A stretch of DNA of 64,000 nt from Desulfitobacterium hafniense DCB-2 (GTDB lineage: Bacteria; Bacillota; Desulfitobacteriia; Desulfitobacteriales; Desulfitobacteriaceae), in NCBI RefSeq assembly GCF_000021925.1, contig NC_011830.1, forward strand, positions 520,501 through 584,500, given 5' to 3'. The position numbers and the translations under genes were made by a program. Below, one piece after another: positions 35,634-43,412 of the stretch; position 1 is the stretch's first letter; each line of letters starts with the position of its first letter. Under the pieces are notes generated by a model, which was given only the letters and a program-made list of their open reading frames with translations, did no database searches and was not told where the DNA came from.

Positions 35634-37214
35634 ATGAACTGGACTACATTTGTGACCTTGATACTCTGGGAAATGGGGATGTGGGTTATTAATCGCAGAT
35701 ATACCTTAACCACAATTGTAATCGGCAGTATTCTGTGCTTCGTGATGATCCTGTTTTATTTGCTTTCTTTAGATAAAATCAGGGATATTTACATTGGCGA
35801 GACTCAGAAAACGGTCTACGGCTTAAAAAAGAGCTTTTTGGCCAATACCGTGGACAATATGATTTCCGTGATTGACCATAGAAGAGATGCCAGAGCGGAA
35901 GCCATGGAGAGATTTGTGAACAGAACGGCGGTGGCCATTAACCTTAAAAAGGGCCTTGCCGACGCTGAATTCAACGATTTCCTGATCTCATTTTTCAGAG
36001 ATAACCCGGATTACAGCTTTATGTCCGTAATTTTGTGGGATGTCGGAAAAGACAGGGCTATTTATGATGGACAGAATCTGGCAGGCTCCACCTGGGAGAG
36101 CACGCTTAATGCTGTAATCCCTGGCTTGTCGGCTTACACGGTGCTGGACCATGGAGCCAAAAAGATTCTTTTAGGCGTCAGCAAAACTTACGTGGATGAG
36201 CTTGTTAAAACAGAGATAGCGGATATCATCAGAAACTCTGAATTTGAAGGCAATACTTACATCTGGGTCAATGAAATACTCAACTATGAAGGAGGACCTC
36301 ATTATGCCATCAGGCGGGTTCATCCCAATCTGCCGGAAACGGAGGGCACTTACCTCTCCACGGAGATGAGGGATATTAAAGGCAACCAGCCTTATTTGAC
36401 CGAGCTTGAAGGGATAAAAAAGGATGGGGAACTGTATTTCGAGTATTATTTTAAAGAACTGAACAGTGAAAAGGTATCCTTGAAACTGACCTATGCCAAA
36501 CTCTATAAGGACTATGACTGGGTCATCGCCATGGGGGTCTACCAGGATGATATTCAAGCCTATATCGATCAGACCACTGAAAAAAGCCAGGTTCTGGCCT
36601 CCCGGCTTACCCTGCTTTTGGTGCTGCTGTTTGTAGCTATTCTTATTCTCAGCTTTTCCCTGATGGTGCTGATTGAGAAGAGGCACTATCGGAAATCGAG
36701 AAAAATTATGGAATCGGAGATGAACCAGGATCCTCTGACGATGGCCGGTAACCGCAGAAGCGGGACTCATGATCTGAGCGCGGCCTTTAAGGAGTACCAG
36801 GCCAGCGGTTACAGTCCCGGGATTATGATCTATGATCTGGATTCCTTTAAGAGCATCAATGATCAGTATGGGCATTCTGTGGGGGATCTGGTTTTGATCG
36901 AAGTCGTCAAGGCTATCAGCGGCATGATCCGGAGTTCCGATAAGATCATCCGCTGGGGCGGGGATGAGTTCGTGGTGATTTTTTACGGACTCCAGGAGAA
37001 AAACGCCTTGGTCTTTGGGGAGAGAATCCTGTCCAAGGTGTCCGACCTGAAAATTCTGGTTGCCGAGGGGAAGGAGATCGGGATCACCCTCTCCATCGGA
37101 TTTTCTTTTTTCAAAGAAACCGATGAGGACTTTGCCAAGGTGCTGAAGCGGGCCGATCAAGCCCTGTATTTATCCAAATCCAAGGGGCGCAACCAGGTCA
37201 ATATCATCCTTTAG
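35634..37214 (+). CDS. Membrane-bound diguanylate cyclase (Cache-like sensor plus GGDEF)
   Basis: 526 aa. First helix ~24-46 (IVIGSILCFVMILFYLLSL), an extracellular Cache-like sensor ~50-315 (FLANTVDNMISVIDHRR, WVIAMGVYQDDIQAYIDQT), a second helix ~322-345, then GGDEF to the end. The active motif is intact (RWGGDEF) and an inhibitory RxxD site (RSSD) sits five residues before it, so it should make c-di-GMP and be product-inhibited. The start is unsure: ATG 35634 has a weak ribosome site; ATG 35673 or 35679 is possible. Confidence 0.9.
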   Translation: MNWTTFVTLILWEMGMWVINRRYTLTTIVIGSILCFVMILFYLLSLDKIRDIYIGETQKTVYGLKKSFLANTVDNMISVIDHRRDARAEAMERFVNRTAVAINLKKGLADAEFNDFLISFFRDNPDYSFMSVILWDVGKDRAIYDGQNLAGSTWESTLNAVIPGLSAYTVLDHGAKKILLGVSKTYVDELVKTEIADIIRNSEFEGNTYIWVNEILNYEGGPHYAIRRVHPNLPETEGTYLSTEMRDIKGNQPYLTELEGIKKDGELYFEYYFKELNSEKVSLKLTYAKLYKDYDWVIAMGVYQDDIQAYIDQTTEKSQVLASRLTLLLVLLFVAILILSFSLMVLIEKRHYRKSRKIMESEMNQDPLTMAGNRRSGTHDLSAAFKEYQASGYSPGIMIYDLDSFKSINDQYGHSVGDLVLIEVVKAISGMIRSSDKIIRWGGDEFVVIFYGLQEKNALVFGERILSKVSDLKILVAEGKEIGITLSIGFSFFKETDEDFAKVLKRADQALYLSKSKGRNQVNIIL

Positions 37215-37272
37215 ACAAGGATAGGCAGCCAACCGACAAATAATGAGAACTTGGCAAAGAGAGGCTAAAGGC

Positions 37273-37316
37273 TCGACAAAATTATTTACTCATGATATAA
37301 TATTCAACGTTGAGTA
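37273..37316 (+). promoter_or_regulatory. padR promoter with operator
   Basis: TCGACA 37273-37278, 17-base spacer, TATAAT 37296-37301. The near-palindrome TATTCAACGTTGAGTA (37301-37316) starts at the last base of the -10 box. The same motif in reverse occurs at 37911-37926. Confidence 0.7.
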
Positions 37317-37330
37317 ATGGGGGTGAAAAA

Positions 37331-37870
37331 TTGACACGGCTACTTGTACTTGGCATGTTGGAGGTTCAGCCAATGTCCGGTTATGATATCCAGCAGGCGT
37401 TGCAGCTGACAGATGCGGAACGCTGGGGTGGTGTGTTGATTGGTTCTATCTATCATGCGCTGAAAAAGATGGAGCAAGAAGGCTATGTCGCCGTTACCAG
37501 CATAGAACGGACAGGGCACCGTCAAAAGGCGGTTTATTCAATAACTGAGGCCGGGAAAATCTATCTTCAGGAACTGATCAAGGATGCGCTTAAAATGTCT
37601 TCTGTACTTTATCCTTCAACCCTTTATTCCGGCCTGTCGTTCTATGAGAAGCTGGCAAAGGATGAATGCCGAAAAGCACTGCAACAGCAACGCAGTGCAT
37701 TAGAAGAAGAATATAATGCTGTAAAGCAAGGCCTGGCGGCCAAAGACGCAGCCATGAATCATAAAATTCCGCCCATGGTCATGCTGGTGATGGATAACAT
37801 GCTTTCCCTGATCAAGCAGCAGCAGGACTTTGTTGATAAGGCGCTGGAACTTTTAGACACTGAGAATTAA
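37331..37870 (+). CDS. PadR-family transcriptional regulator
   Basis: 179 aa. TTG 37331 is chosen because GGGGGTG lies 7 bases upstream; TTG 37310 would fall inside the operator. N-terminal winged helix: LGMLEVQPMSGYDIQQAL, GSIYHALKKMEQEGYV, GHRQKAVYSITEAG. The C-terminal coiled-coil part is dimerising (Vir_act_alpha_C-like). Upstream of an ABC transporter whose promoter carries the same operator, so it probably represses both. Confidence 0.88.
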   Translation: MTRLLVLGMLEVQPMSGYDIQQALQLTDAERWGGVLIGSIYHALKKMEQEGYVAVTSIERTGHRQKAVYSITEAGKIYLQELIKDALKMSSVLYPSTLYSGLSFYEKLAKDECRKALQQQRSALEEEYNAVKQGLAAKDAAMNHKIPPMVMLVMDNMLSLIKQQQDFVDKALELLDTEN

Positions 37871-37873
37871 AAC

Positions 37874-37902
37874 CTCTCCCTCGTCACAGAGGGAGAAAAA
37901 AA
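37874..37902 (+). terminator. Hairpin between padR and ABC genes
   Basis: TCTCCCT pairs with AGGGAGA around CGTCACAG, followed by AAAAAAA instead of T, so it may be an attenuator or processing stem more than a terminator. Confidence 0.35.
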
Positions 37903-37910
37903 TACCCGTA

Positions 37911-37926
37911 TACTCAATGTTGAATA
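37911..37926 (+). promoter_or_regulatory. PadR operator in front of the ABC transporter
   Basis: TACTCAATGTTGAATA differs from the reverse complement of the padR-promoter site at one base, in a leader 31 bases before the ATPase ATG. Confidence 0.7.
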
Positions 37927-37956
37927 AACAACATTATATAAGAGGAGGTTTTGTTT

Positions 37957-38676
37957 ATGAATTTAATTGAGGCGAAAGGTCTTCGCAAACGATTTCGCAA
38001 CCGCGAAGTTGTGAAAGGGATTGACATGGAAATTCAGCAGGGTGAAATTCTCGCTCTGATCGGCACAAACGGGGCCGGCAAATCAACCACCCTGGCCATG
38101 CTCCTGGGAATATTGCCAACCGATGCCGGGAAGATCACCCGCTGGAGAGAGGATTACCGGGCCCATGTGGGTGTGCAGCTTCAAGCCACCCCTTTTTTTG
38201 AGGGTTATACAGCCGAAGAAAATTTGCGGCTGTTTGCGGCATTGTATCAGGTAAAGCTGGATAAGAAGCAAATAGACGCAAAATTGGCAGAATGCAATTT
38301 GCAGGAGGCCAGAAAAACCCTGGCCTCCCGTTTGTCCGGCGGGCAACAAAAAAGGCTGGCGATTGCTGTCACGACGATCCACAATCCGGATTTAATCATA
38401 CTTGACGAACCGGTCTCAGGGCTTGACCCCCGTGCCCGGCAGGAAATAAGAAGAATGATTCAGCAACTGGCGAAAAACAAAGTGACGGTGCTTTTTTCTT
38501 CTCATGATATGGAGGAAGTATCCCGTATCGCCAACCGGATCATTTTGATGCACGACGGGCGAATTGTCGCTCAAGGCCGGCCGGATCGTCTTTTAGAGCA
38601 GTATCATGCGGAAAATCTTGATGATTTGTATCTTGAGCTGACGGATACTGTACCAGGAAAGGAGACACAACAATGA
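37957..38676 (+). CDS. ABC-2-type transporter ATP-binding protein
   Basis: 239 aa. GAGGAGG (37942-37948) before ATG 37957. Walker A GTNGAGKSTT (~35), signature LSGGQQKRLAIA (~127), Walker B LIILDEPVSGLDP, H-loop FSSHDMEE. Belongs to the CcmA/NatA-type class that pairs with ABC-2 permeases, encoded next with a 4-base overlap. Probably a PadR-controlled drug or lipid exporter. Confidence 0.94.
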   Translation: MNLIEAKGLRKRFRNREVVKGIDMEIQQGEILALIGTNGAGKSTTLAMLLGILPTDAGKITRWREDYRAHVGVQLQATPFFEGYTAEENLRLFAALYQVKLDKKQIDAKLAECNLQEARKTLASRLSGGQQKRLAIAVTTIHNPDLIILDEPVSGLDPRARQEIRRMIQQLAKNKVTVLFSSHDMEEVSRIANRIILMHDGRIVAQGRPDRLLEQYHAENLDDLYLELTDTVPGKETQQ

Positions 38677-39389
38677 AAACACTGTTCAGCCTTACCTTCA
38701 AATCGGCAAGCCGGGATCCCTTTTTACTGCTATGGTCGATTTTACTGCCCATCGGGGGCATGGTTGGGTTAGGAATGCTGATAAAATCCCCGGAATATCC
38801 CCAGGGCATCGTAACCGGGATGATGGCTGTCAGTATTTTGTTTTACGCTTTCACGACCACCTCTTTTGCCATCCTGGCGCAACGCCGGAGAGGTGTCTAT
38901 CATCTGCTGCGGGTGACGCCCCTGCCCCTTTGGCAATATGTATGCGGCCTATCAGGCGCCTGGACTTTGATTTCTTTTTTATGTGCGCTGCTTGTATTGT
39001 TGTCGGGAGTCTTGGTATTTAAACTGAATGTCTCCCTGCCATCCTTCCTGGCGATGGTTCCCATCATCCTTATTGCAACTCTCAGTTATGTTTTCTTCAG
39101 TTTTTTTATTGCCGGTCTGAGCCGGTCGGAAAACAATGTCAGTATTCTGACAAACCTGATCACCATGCCTCTCCTGCTTGGCAGCAGCGCTTTTTATTCC
39201 CTGAACAACGCTCCGGCATTTATTCAAACCATCAACAGATGGAATCCTTTTCAATGGTTCATTGATGGCCTGCGCAGTGCTTTGGATTCAGCATGGGCCG
39301 ACTATTTAACCAGTATGGGACTCATATCCTTGGTGGCAATAGCGGCATTGGTGCTGGCCTTGAAAACATTTCGGTATACCGATGTTTAA
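38673..39389 (+). CDS. ABC-2-type transporter permease
   Basis: 238 aa with six helices, including LLLWSILLPIGGMVGLGML, VPIILIATLSYVFFSFFIAG and LISLVAIAALVLALKTF. The last external loop holds NNAPAFIQTINRWNPFQWF, typical of ABC-2 drug/antibiotic efflux permeases. ATGA overlap with the ATPase gene shows co-translation. Confidence 0.9.
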   Translation: MKTLFSLTFKSASRDPFLLLWSILLPIGGMVGLGMLIKSPEYPQGIVTGMMAVSILFYAFTTTSFAILAQRRRGVYHLLRVTPLPLWQYVCGLSGAWTLISFLCALLVLLSGVLVFKLNVSLPSFLAMVPIILIATLSYVFFSFFIAGLSRSENNVSILTNLITMPLLLGSSAFYSLNNAPAFIQTINRWNPFQWFIDGLRSALDSAWADYLTSMGLISLVAIAALVLALKTFRYTDV

Positions 39390-39478
39390 GGCGTTGTGCC
39401 CGCCAATAAGGCCCTCTGTTGGTAGATAAAGGGGTAGTTTTCTGCTCTGCTTTAGTTAAATAACGGTTTGTACGGCAA

Positions 39479-39513
39479 AAAACCGGCGGGAAGATTCCCC
39501 GCTGGTTTTTATA
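39479..39513. terminator. Bidirectional terminator between permease and XRE gene
   Basis: AAAACCGGCGGG pairs with CCCGCTGGTTTT (one G-U pair), A-rich on one side and T-rich on the other, between convergent genes. Confidence 0.75.
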
Positions 39514-39517
39514 TACC

Positions 39518-39760
39518 CTACTTGATTTCCTGCTCTAGATTAGAAAATAGTTCGCTGTCAAAAAAATCCCGAACACTGAGGCCCAGGCCGTCACACAACT
39601 TTTTTATGGTACCTATGCCGGCGTTGTATGTTTTGCCGCTCATAATATCATTGACAGTGGATTGGGTAATGCCGGAAATGTTGCTAAGAGCATTAATGCT
39701 CAAATGTCTCTCACGACAAAGTTCTTCGATACGGCGGATTACCGCCTGAGAAATATTCAT
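39518..39760 (-). CDS. XRE-family HTH regulator
   Basis: 80 aa. HTH residues ~14-60 (SINALSNISGITQSTVNDIM, then GTIKKLCDGLGLSVRDFFDS). GAGGTGAT precedes ATG 39760. Divergent from the small gene at 39920. The region between them has paired inverted operators (39826-39842, 39870-39886), the probable binding sites. Confidence 0.88.
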   Translation of the reverse strand: MNISQAVIRRIEELCRERHLSINALSNISGITQSTVNDIMSGKTYNAGIGTIKKLCDGLGLSVRDFFDSELFSNLEQEIK

Positions 39761-39825
39761 GCTATCACCTCAAAAGAGAAAAACTATCCTTATCATTCAC
39801 AGGATAGCAATAAATATTACCAATG

Positions 39826-39886
39826 ATTAACGGAATATCGTTGAAATCTACGAGTAATTGACATGTACTAACGATATACCGTTAAT
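39826..39886 (+). promoter_or_regulatory. Divergent operator pair and promoter
   Basis: Two inverted copies of a 17-base motif: ATTAACGGAATATCGTT (39826-39842) and AACGATATACCGTTAAT (39870-39886), 16 of 17 matching, each itself dyadic (AACG...CGTT), centres 44 bases apart. TTGACA 39858-39863 and GTTAAT 39881-39886 (spacer 17) place the second copy inside the promoter of the small gene. Confidence 0.7.
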
Positions 39887-39919
39887 GAGTAGAACACTGT
39901 GAGAAATTGGGGGGATAGA

Positions 39920-40096
39920 ATGAAAGATGCGCTTCTGAATGAAAAGCTGGAAAACGAAAGAAAGAAACTCAGTAAGCTCGCTGACGAAGCGTGGCAGAGA
40001 GGTGTGCCTCTCATCCAAGATAAGAACTTTATGGTTCAAAACCAAAAGGTTGATGCATTGGTCTTAAAATATATGAAAGAATATGTAAACCGATAA
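39920..40096 (+). CDS. Small helical protein, possibly Spo0E-like
   Basis: 58 aa. GGGGG at 39910-39914 before ATG 39920. Predicted two-helix hairpin: KLENERKKLSKLADEA, a short turn (GVPLIQDKN), then NQKVDALVLKYMKEY. Length and pattern fit Spo0E-like aspartyl-phosphate phosphatases, whose signature is S(Q)xLDxLIxxY, but the Ser is Asn here and the match is weak. If correct it would dephosphorylate Spo0A-type regulators and affect sporulation timing. Confidence 0.5.
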   Translation: MKDALLNEKLENERKKLSKLADEAWQRGVPLIQDKNFMVQNQKVDALVLKYMKEYVNR

Positions 40097-40162
40097 AGGC
40101 AGCATCAAGAAACTTGAAGAGCCAGATCATCTTTACTGTTACGAGATAATTGTAATTTGGAT

Positions 40163-40198
40163 TGTCCCAAAAACGAAAGCGCTTTCGTTTTTGGGACA
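40163..40198. repeat. 36-bp perfect palindrome (copy 1)
   Basis: TGTCCCAAAAACGAAAGC joined directly to its reverse complement, no loop. The identical 36 bases recur inside the 40-base palindrome at 41567-41606. It lies after the small helical gene. Confidence 0.9.
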
Positions 40199-40214
40199 GG
40201 ATTCGTTGAAAGCG

Positions 40215-40247
40215 AACGCCTGAGGAAGTCAATTCTCCTCAGGCGTT
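40215..40247. terminator. Terminator-like hairpin at the 3' end of the marR gene
   Basis: AACGCCTGAGGA (40215-40226) pairs perfectly with TCCTCAGGCGTT (40236-40247), 9-base loop. It is placed to end the minus-strand regulator transcript. Confidence 0.6.
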
Positions 40248-40280
40248 TACACTTCACTGTTGCTATTTAAATAGGCAAAA

Positions 40281-40760
40281 CTAAACAATATCGGTTAGTT
40301 CACTGAAAAATCGGCCTATGGCTTGCAACTCAGATTCTGTATAACTGTCAAAAAGATCGGTAATTCTTTGACATACGCGGACATGAAGCTTGTCATGCAG
40401 CTCATATATTTTTTTACCTTCATTGGTTAAGGTGAAGAAGATTTCTTTGCGATTGCCTTCCAGGCGGTGTACCTCAATAAATCCCTTTTTAACGAGGCGG
40501 GCCGTAATTTTGGAAACTCCGCCTTTAGTGATATTCATGTTAGTGGCAATGCCAATAGCATTGGTCAGGCGGTTTTTGCCAATATAGTCAATGATATGAC
40601 ATTCAGAAAGTGTGACCTGATCCCTGTAAGCTAAATCGCTCTCCGATAATAGGGTATGCCATTCTTCTTCCTCGTGATTTCCTAAAGTCAATTTTGTCAT
40701 AAGGGTTTCTATTTTATTTAATATAAAATCCTGACTTCCTTTTCCCATTTTAAACTCCAT
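40281..40760 (-). CDS. MarR-family transcriptional regulator
   Basis: 159 aa. Winged helix at ~55-120: SECHIIDYIGKNRLTNAIGI, ITKGGVSKITARLVKKGFIE, RLEGNRKEIFFTLTNEGKKI. Divergent from a cyclase-family hydrolase. The intergenic region carries two copies of GTTTCC-NN-GGAA, one in front of each gene, so it probably represses itself and the hydrolase. Confidence 0.9.
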   Translation of the reverse strand: MEFKMGKGSQDFILNKIETLMTKLTLGNHEEEEWHTLLSESDLAYRDQVTLSECHIIDYIGKNRLTNAIGIATNMNITKGGVSKITARLVKKGFIEVHRLEGNRKEIFFTLTNEGKKIYELHDKLHVRVCQRITDLFDSYTESELQAIGRFFSELTDIV

Positions 40761-40775
40761 TTCATGTTGAGGATT

Positions 40776-40888
40776 GTTTCCTTGGAATCTTAATCAATGT
40801 GCTTGCTTAGCTGCTTTTAATGATATTTGAAAAAGACCTTGATTGTCAATAGCTTATATGTTACTATTTGTATGGTTTCCAAGGAAAC
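40776..40888 (+). promoter_or_regulatory. Divergent marR/cyclase promoter region with two operators
   Basis: Site 1 GTTTCCTTGGAATC (40776-40789), site 2 GTTTCCAAGGAAAC (40875-40888). Promoter toward the cyclase: TTGATT 40839-40844, 17-base spacer, TACTAT 40862-40867, so site 2 covers the transcription start. Confidence 0.65.
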
Positions 40889-40978
40889 TTTGACGAAGGA
40901 ATATCATGAAATCACGTTGCAGTTGGGAAACAATGAATAACAATAGCAGTGAAAATGATCTGACAGGAGGAAAAGAAT

Positions 40979-41557
40979 ATGCGCATTGATTTGACGTATA
41001 AACTGACAAGAGGGATGCTGGATAAATTCTTGGAAGGGGTACAAAATGATGGGAAGTACCAGAAGTTTGGGCATATAGGTACACATTTTGATGTGATGGA
41101 CAAGAGCTTTCCCCTGGAATACTGCGAACTTTCCGGCAAGGTTTTTGATGTGAGCAATGTTGAGAACCGGGATATTGAAAGCGGTGATTTTGAGATGGAT
41201 GAGGTCGAAGAGAAGGATTTCGTTATCTTTCATACAGGAATGATGGACAAGGAGGGCTATGGTACGGAGCCCTATTTTAGGCAACATCCCCAATTATCCT
41301 ATGAATTAATCCGGGAGCTGATCAAGAAGAATGTCGGTCTCATCGGTGTTGATTTCGCCGGAGTACGCCGAGGAGCTGAACATGCTCCGGCCGATCAGTT
41401 GTGTGCAGATAACGGCATATTCATTATTGAGAATTTAAATAACACGAAACAGCTTTTGGAGGCGGCTGGAGCCCACTCTTTTACCATGCATACGTACCCC
41501 CTAAATTTAGGCGGTGCCACCGGACTTCCTGCACGTGTTATTGCTGAACTGGCCTGA
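40979..41557 (+). CDS. Cyclase/kynurenine-formamidase-like metal hydrolase
   Basis: 192 aa. AGGAGG upstream of ATG 40979. Metal motif HIGTHFDVMDKSFP (~32-45), a variant of the family HxGTHxDxPxH in which the last His is not obvious. Also GLIGVDFAGVRRGAEH (~118-133) and IFIIENLNN. The family (KynB, isatin hydrolase, other cyclases) opens amide or lactam rings or dehydrates small acids with a divalent metal. Substrate unknown; a MarR-type repressor sensing an aromatic acid would fit. Confidence 0.82.
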   Translation: MRIDLTYKLTRGMLDKFLEGVQNDGKYQKFGHIGTHFDVMDKSFPLEYCELSGKVFDVSNVENRDIESGDFEMDEVEEKDFVIFHTGMMDKEGYGTEPYFRQHPQLSYELIRELIKKNVGLIGVDFAGVRRGAEHAPADQLCADNGIFIIENLNNTKQLLEAAGAHSFTMHTYPLNLGGATGLPARVIAELA

Positions 41558-41566
41558 TCACCGTGG

Positions 41567-41606
41567 TTTGTCCCAAAAACGAAAGCGCTTTCGTTTTTGG
41601 GACAAA
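41567..41606. repeat. 40-bp perfect palindrome (copy 2)
   Basis: Contains the same 36 bases as 40163-40198, extended by two further matching bases on each side. It follows the cyclase gene by 9 bases. The two copies bracket the marR-cyclase module. Confidence 0.9.
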
Positions 41607-41645
41607 TCTATATTAAGGAAGATTTTTCACCCCCGGGAGAATGAT

Positions 41646-41695
41646 TCCATATGCTGAAAGTAAAACAACTAAAGAAAGGATCTGCAGCATATGGA
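41646..41695 (+). promoter_or_regulatory. Inverted repeat that can pair with the DUF3102 start codon
   Basis: TCCATATGCTG (41646-41656) and CAGCATATGGA (41685-41695) are perfect reverse complements 28 bases apart. The second arm contains the ATG at 41691 and the loop contains the ribosome site AAAGAAAGGA. Confidence 0.55.
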
Positions 41696-42581
41696 TGATT
41701 TGCTCACAGAGCGGACGCCGCTTTTAATCGCAACTGAAATTAACACGATTAAACAGCAAACAGGGAAAATTCTTCTGGCCAGTGCCATTGAAGTTGGCCG
41801 TCGTCTGAGGGAAGCCAAGGAGTTGCTTCCCTATGGGGAATGGACGGAGTGGCTGGAGGAATCCGTAAGTTATACAGAAAGAACAGCTCAGAATTTGATG
41901 CGTATCTTCGATGCCTATGGGAGCCAGCAGATCCCTCCTGCCGGTGCGGTTTCTCGGAAGGCCGGTGCTCTTAATTCCGGTTCTCCCACCTCTGAGGACC
42001 AGGTTCAAAAACAGGGGCCGCCGCCTAATTTGAACTATACTCAGGCCCTCCTTCTTCTGGGTGTTCCGGAAGAGGAGCGGTTCCAGCTTATGGAGGAGCT
42101 GGATCTGGAAAGCATGACCACCCGCGAGCTGGAAAAGGCAATCCAGGAGCGGAAGCAGGCGGCTGCGGAACGGGACCAGGCCTTACAGGAAAATGCAGAG
42201 CTCCAGAAAACCGTGGAGGAGCGGGATAGTCGGGTTACCCACCTGACCAAGGAGCGGGATGGTCTGAAAAAGAAGGCCGAGGAGCTTGCTGGGGCTAAAA
42301 CAAAGGAAGAGGCTAAAGTTGAGAAGCTGAGCATGGATCTGGAATCTAAAAAACAAAGCACTTCCGCCAAGGCTATCGACAGAATGAGCAGAAACCTTGA
42401 TGCAGCCTATCATAAGGCTAAGGCCAATCGCATCGCTTTTTTATATGAAAGTATGGAGCGCAATTTCCGGGAGCTGCGCCATGAACTGAAAGAGTTCGCA
42501 GCTAAGGAGCCGGAAACCTATGAAGTGTATAGAGATAAGGTCATGGACTTTTTAACGAAGGGAATGAAGGAGAAACTCTAG
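41691..42581 (+). CDS. DUF3102-domain protein with long coiled coil
   Basis: 296 aa. N-terminal DUF3102 domain, ~1-90: LIATEINTIKQQTGKILLAS, EVGRRLREAKELLPYGEW, YTERTAQNLMRIFDAYG, a helical region often compared with DNA-binding ParB-like or KorB-like helices. Residues ~145-240 form a charged coiled coil (AERDQALQENAELQKTVEER). Role unknown; often seen near mobile or plasmid-derived genes. No partner gene stands beside it. Confidence 0.8.
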   Translation: MDDLLTERTPLLIATEINTIKQQTGKILLASAIEVGRRLREAKELLPYGEWTEWLEESVSYTERTAQNLMRIFDAYGSQQIPPAGAVSRKAGALNSGSPTSEDQVQKQGPPPNLNYTQALLLLGVPEEERFQLMEELDLESMTTRELEKAIQERKQAAAERDQALQENAELQKTVEERDSRVTHLTKERDGLKKKAEELAGAKTKEEAKVEKLSMDLESKKQSTSAKAIDRMSRNLDAAYHKAKANRIAFLYESMERNFRELRHELKEFAAKEPETYEVYRDKVMDFLTKGMKEKL

Positions 42582-42705
42582 AGAGAGCCGGTTTGTTTCC
42601 CTGGGCGCTTCCCATGTCAGGATAATTATGTGTGGGAGAGAAAAGTATCTTAATTTAGCAGACTTTAGATTATCAAAAGGGATTGGGCATCAAAACGGCG
42701 GAGAG

Positions 42706-42885
42706 CTATCTCCATTCGGAGCCGAACTCATGCCTGAGGCATAGTGGCCAGTGAAGATATTTCTTTTGCAGAGAATCTGCCCACCGTCTTGCAATTTCAG
42801 GTTCTAAAAGGGTCTTGGAGATATAGGAAATAGCCTCTTGAATCTGTGCTGTGGTAAGAAAAGTTAACTTTACCTCATACTCCAT
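42706..42885 (-). pseudogene. Frameshifted ParE/RelE-type toxin remnant
   Basis: Reading from ATG 42885 gives 59 codons: MEYEVKLTFLTTAQIQEA then YISKTLLEPEIARRWADSL, typical of ParE/RelE toxins. After about residue 41 the frame runs into unrelated sequence. Shifting by one base restores KEISSLATMPQA before a stop, which is how the family continues. So a one-base deletion plus truncation has inactivated it. Just upstream, NEAFAKIREDL followed by TAA (about 42889-42924) looks like the tail of the cognate antitoxin, also truncated. Confidence 0.65.
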
Positions 42886-42983
42886 GCTTAAAGGTCCTCA
42901 CGAATCTTCGCAAAAGCTTCATTCACACCTAGCGTTCAGCAATGAAGCGTGCGCTGGACTGCGTGCAGAGGCACGAAAGCCAT

Positions 42984-43370
42984 TTATGCCTTTTCAGCCA
43001 GAACTTTATCTAATATAGCATCTATACACTCCCGGGTGACAGGTTTGCCTACCACTTGTAAAGGCTGGATCTGCATGAATTGATCGTGATCATCATCAGC
43101 TGTGACAAATACGATGCTGCATGCTGACATGGAATCGGATTGCTGTATGAGTTTGGCGGTTTCGAGGCCAGTCAGCTTTTTCATGCTATTATCAAGGAAA
43201 AGAAGGTCGAGAATCATATCAAGTTTATGAAGTTCTTCGAGAAGCTCTTCACCGCTGCCAAACTGGTGAATATCAAATAGAATCCCCTTCTCTTTTTCAT
43301 ATAAAAGAATAAATTCCTCTAATAGCTGGCGACACAAGGGTCTGTCATCGCAAACACCGATACTAAACAA
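42984..43370 (-). CDS. Stand-alone response-regulator receiver domain
   Basis: 128 aa, REC only. Acidic pocket Asp8-Asp9 (GVCDDRPLC), phospho-acceptor Asp60 in LLFLDNSMKKLTG, Lys in VGKPVTREC. No output domain. The sequence style resembles AgrA/LytTR-type receivers. No kinase is adjacent. Divergent from an XRE gene with a shared operator-rich promoter, so the two are likely co-regulated. It may be a phosphate sink or act by protein contact. Confidence 0.85.
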   Translation of the reverse strand: MFSIGVCDDRPLCRQLLEEFILLYEKEKGILFDIHQFGSGEELLEELHKLDMILDLLFLDNSMKKLTGLETAKLIQQSDSMSACSIVFVTADDDHDQFMQIQPLQVVGKPVTRECIDAILDKVLAEKA

Positions 43371-43412
43371 AACTTATCTCCTCCACATATCCAACGCGGG
43401 CTTTGTAAAATG

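Noticed and set aside
36171..37160. 329-codon open frame on the minus strand
   Set aside because: Antisense to the diguanylate cyclase gene with an intact GGDEF motif.
40163..40198. Palindrome as a CcpA cre site
   Set aside because: The core CGAAAGCGCTTTCG resembles cre, but the TG...CA ends are missing and it stands after genes, not at promoters.
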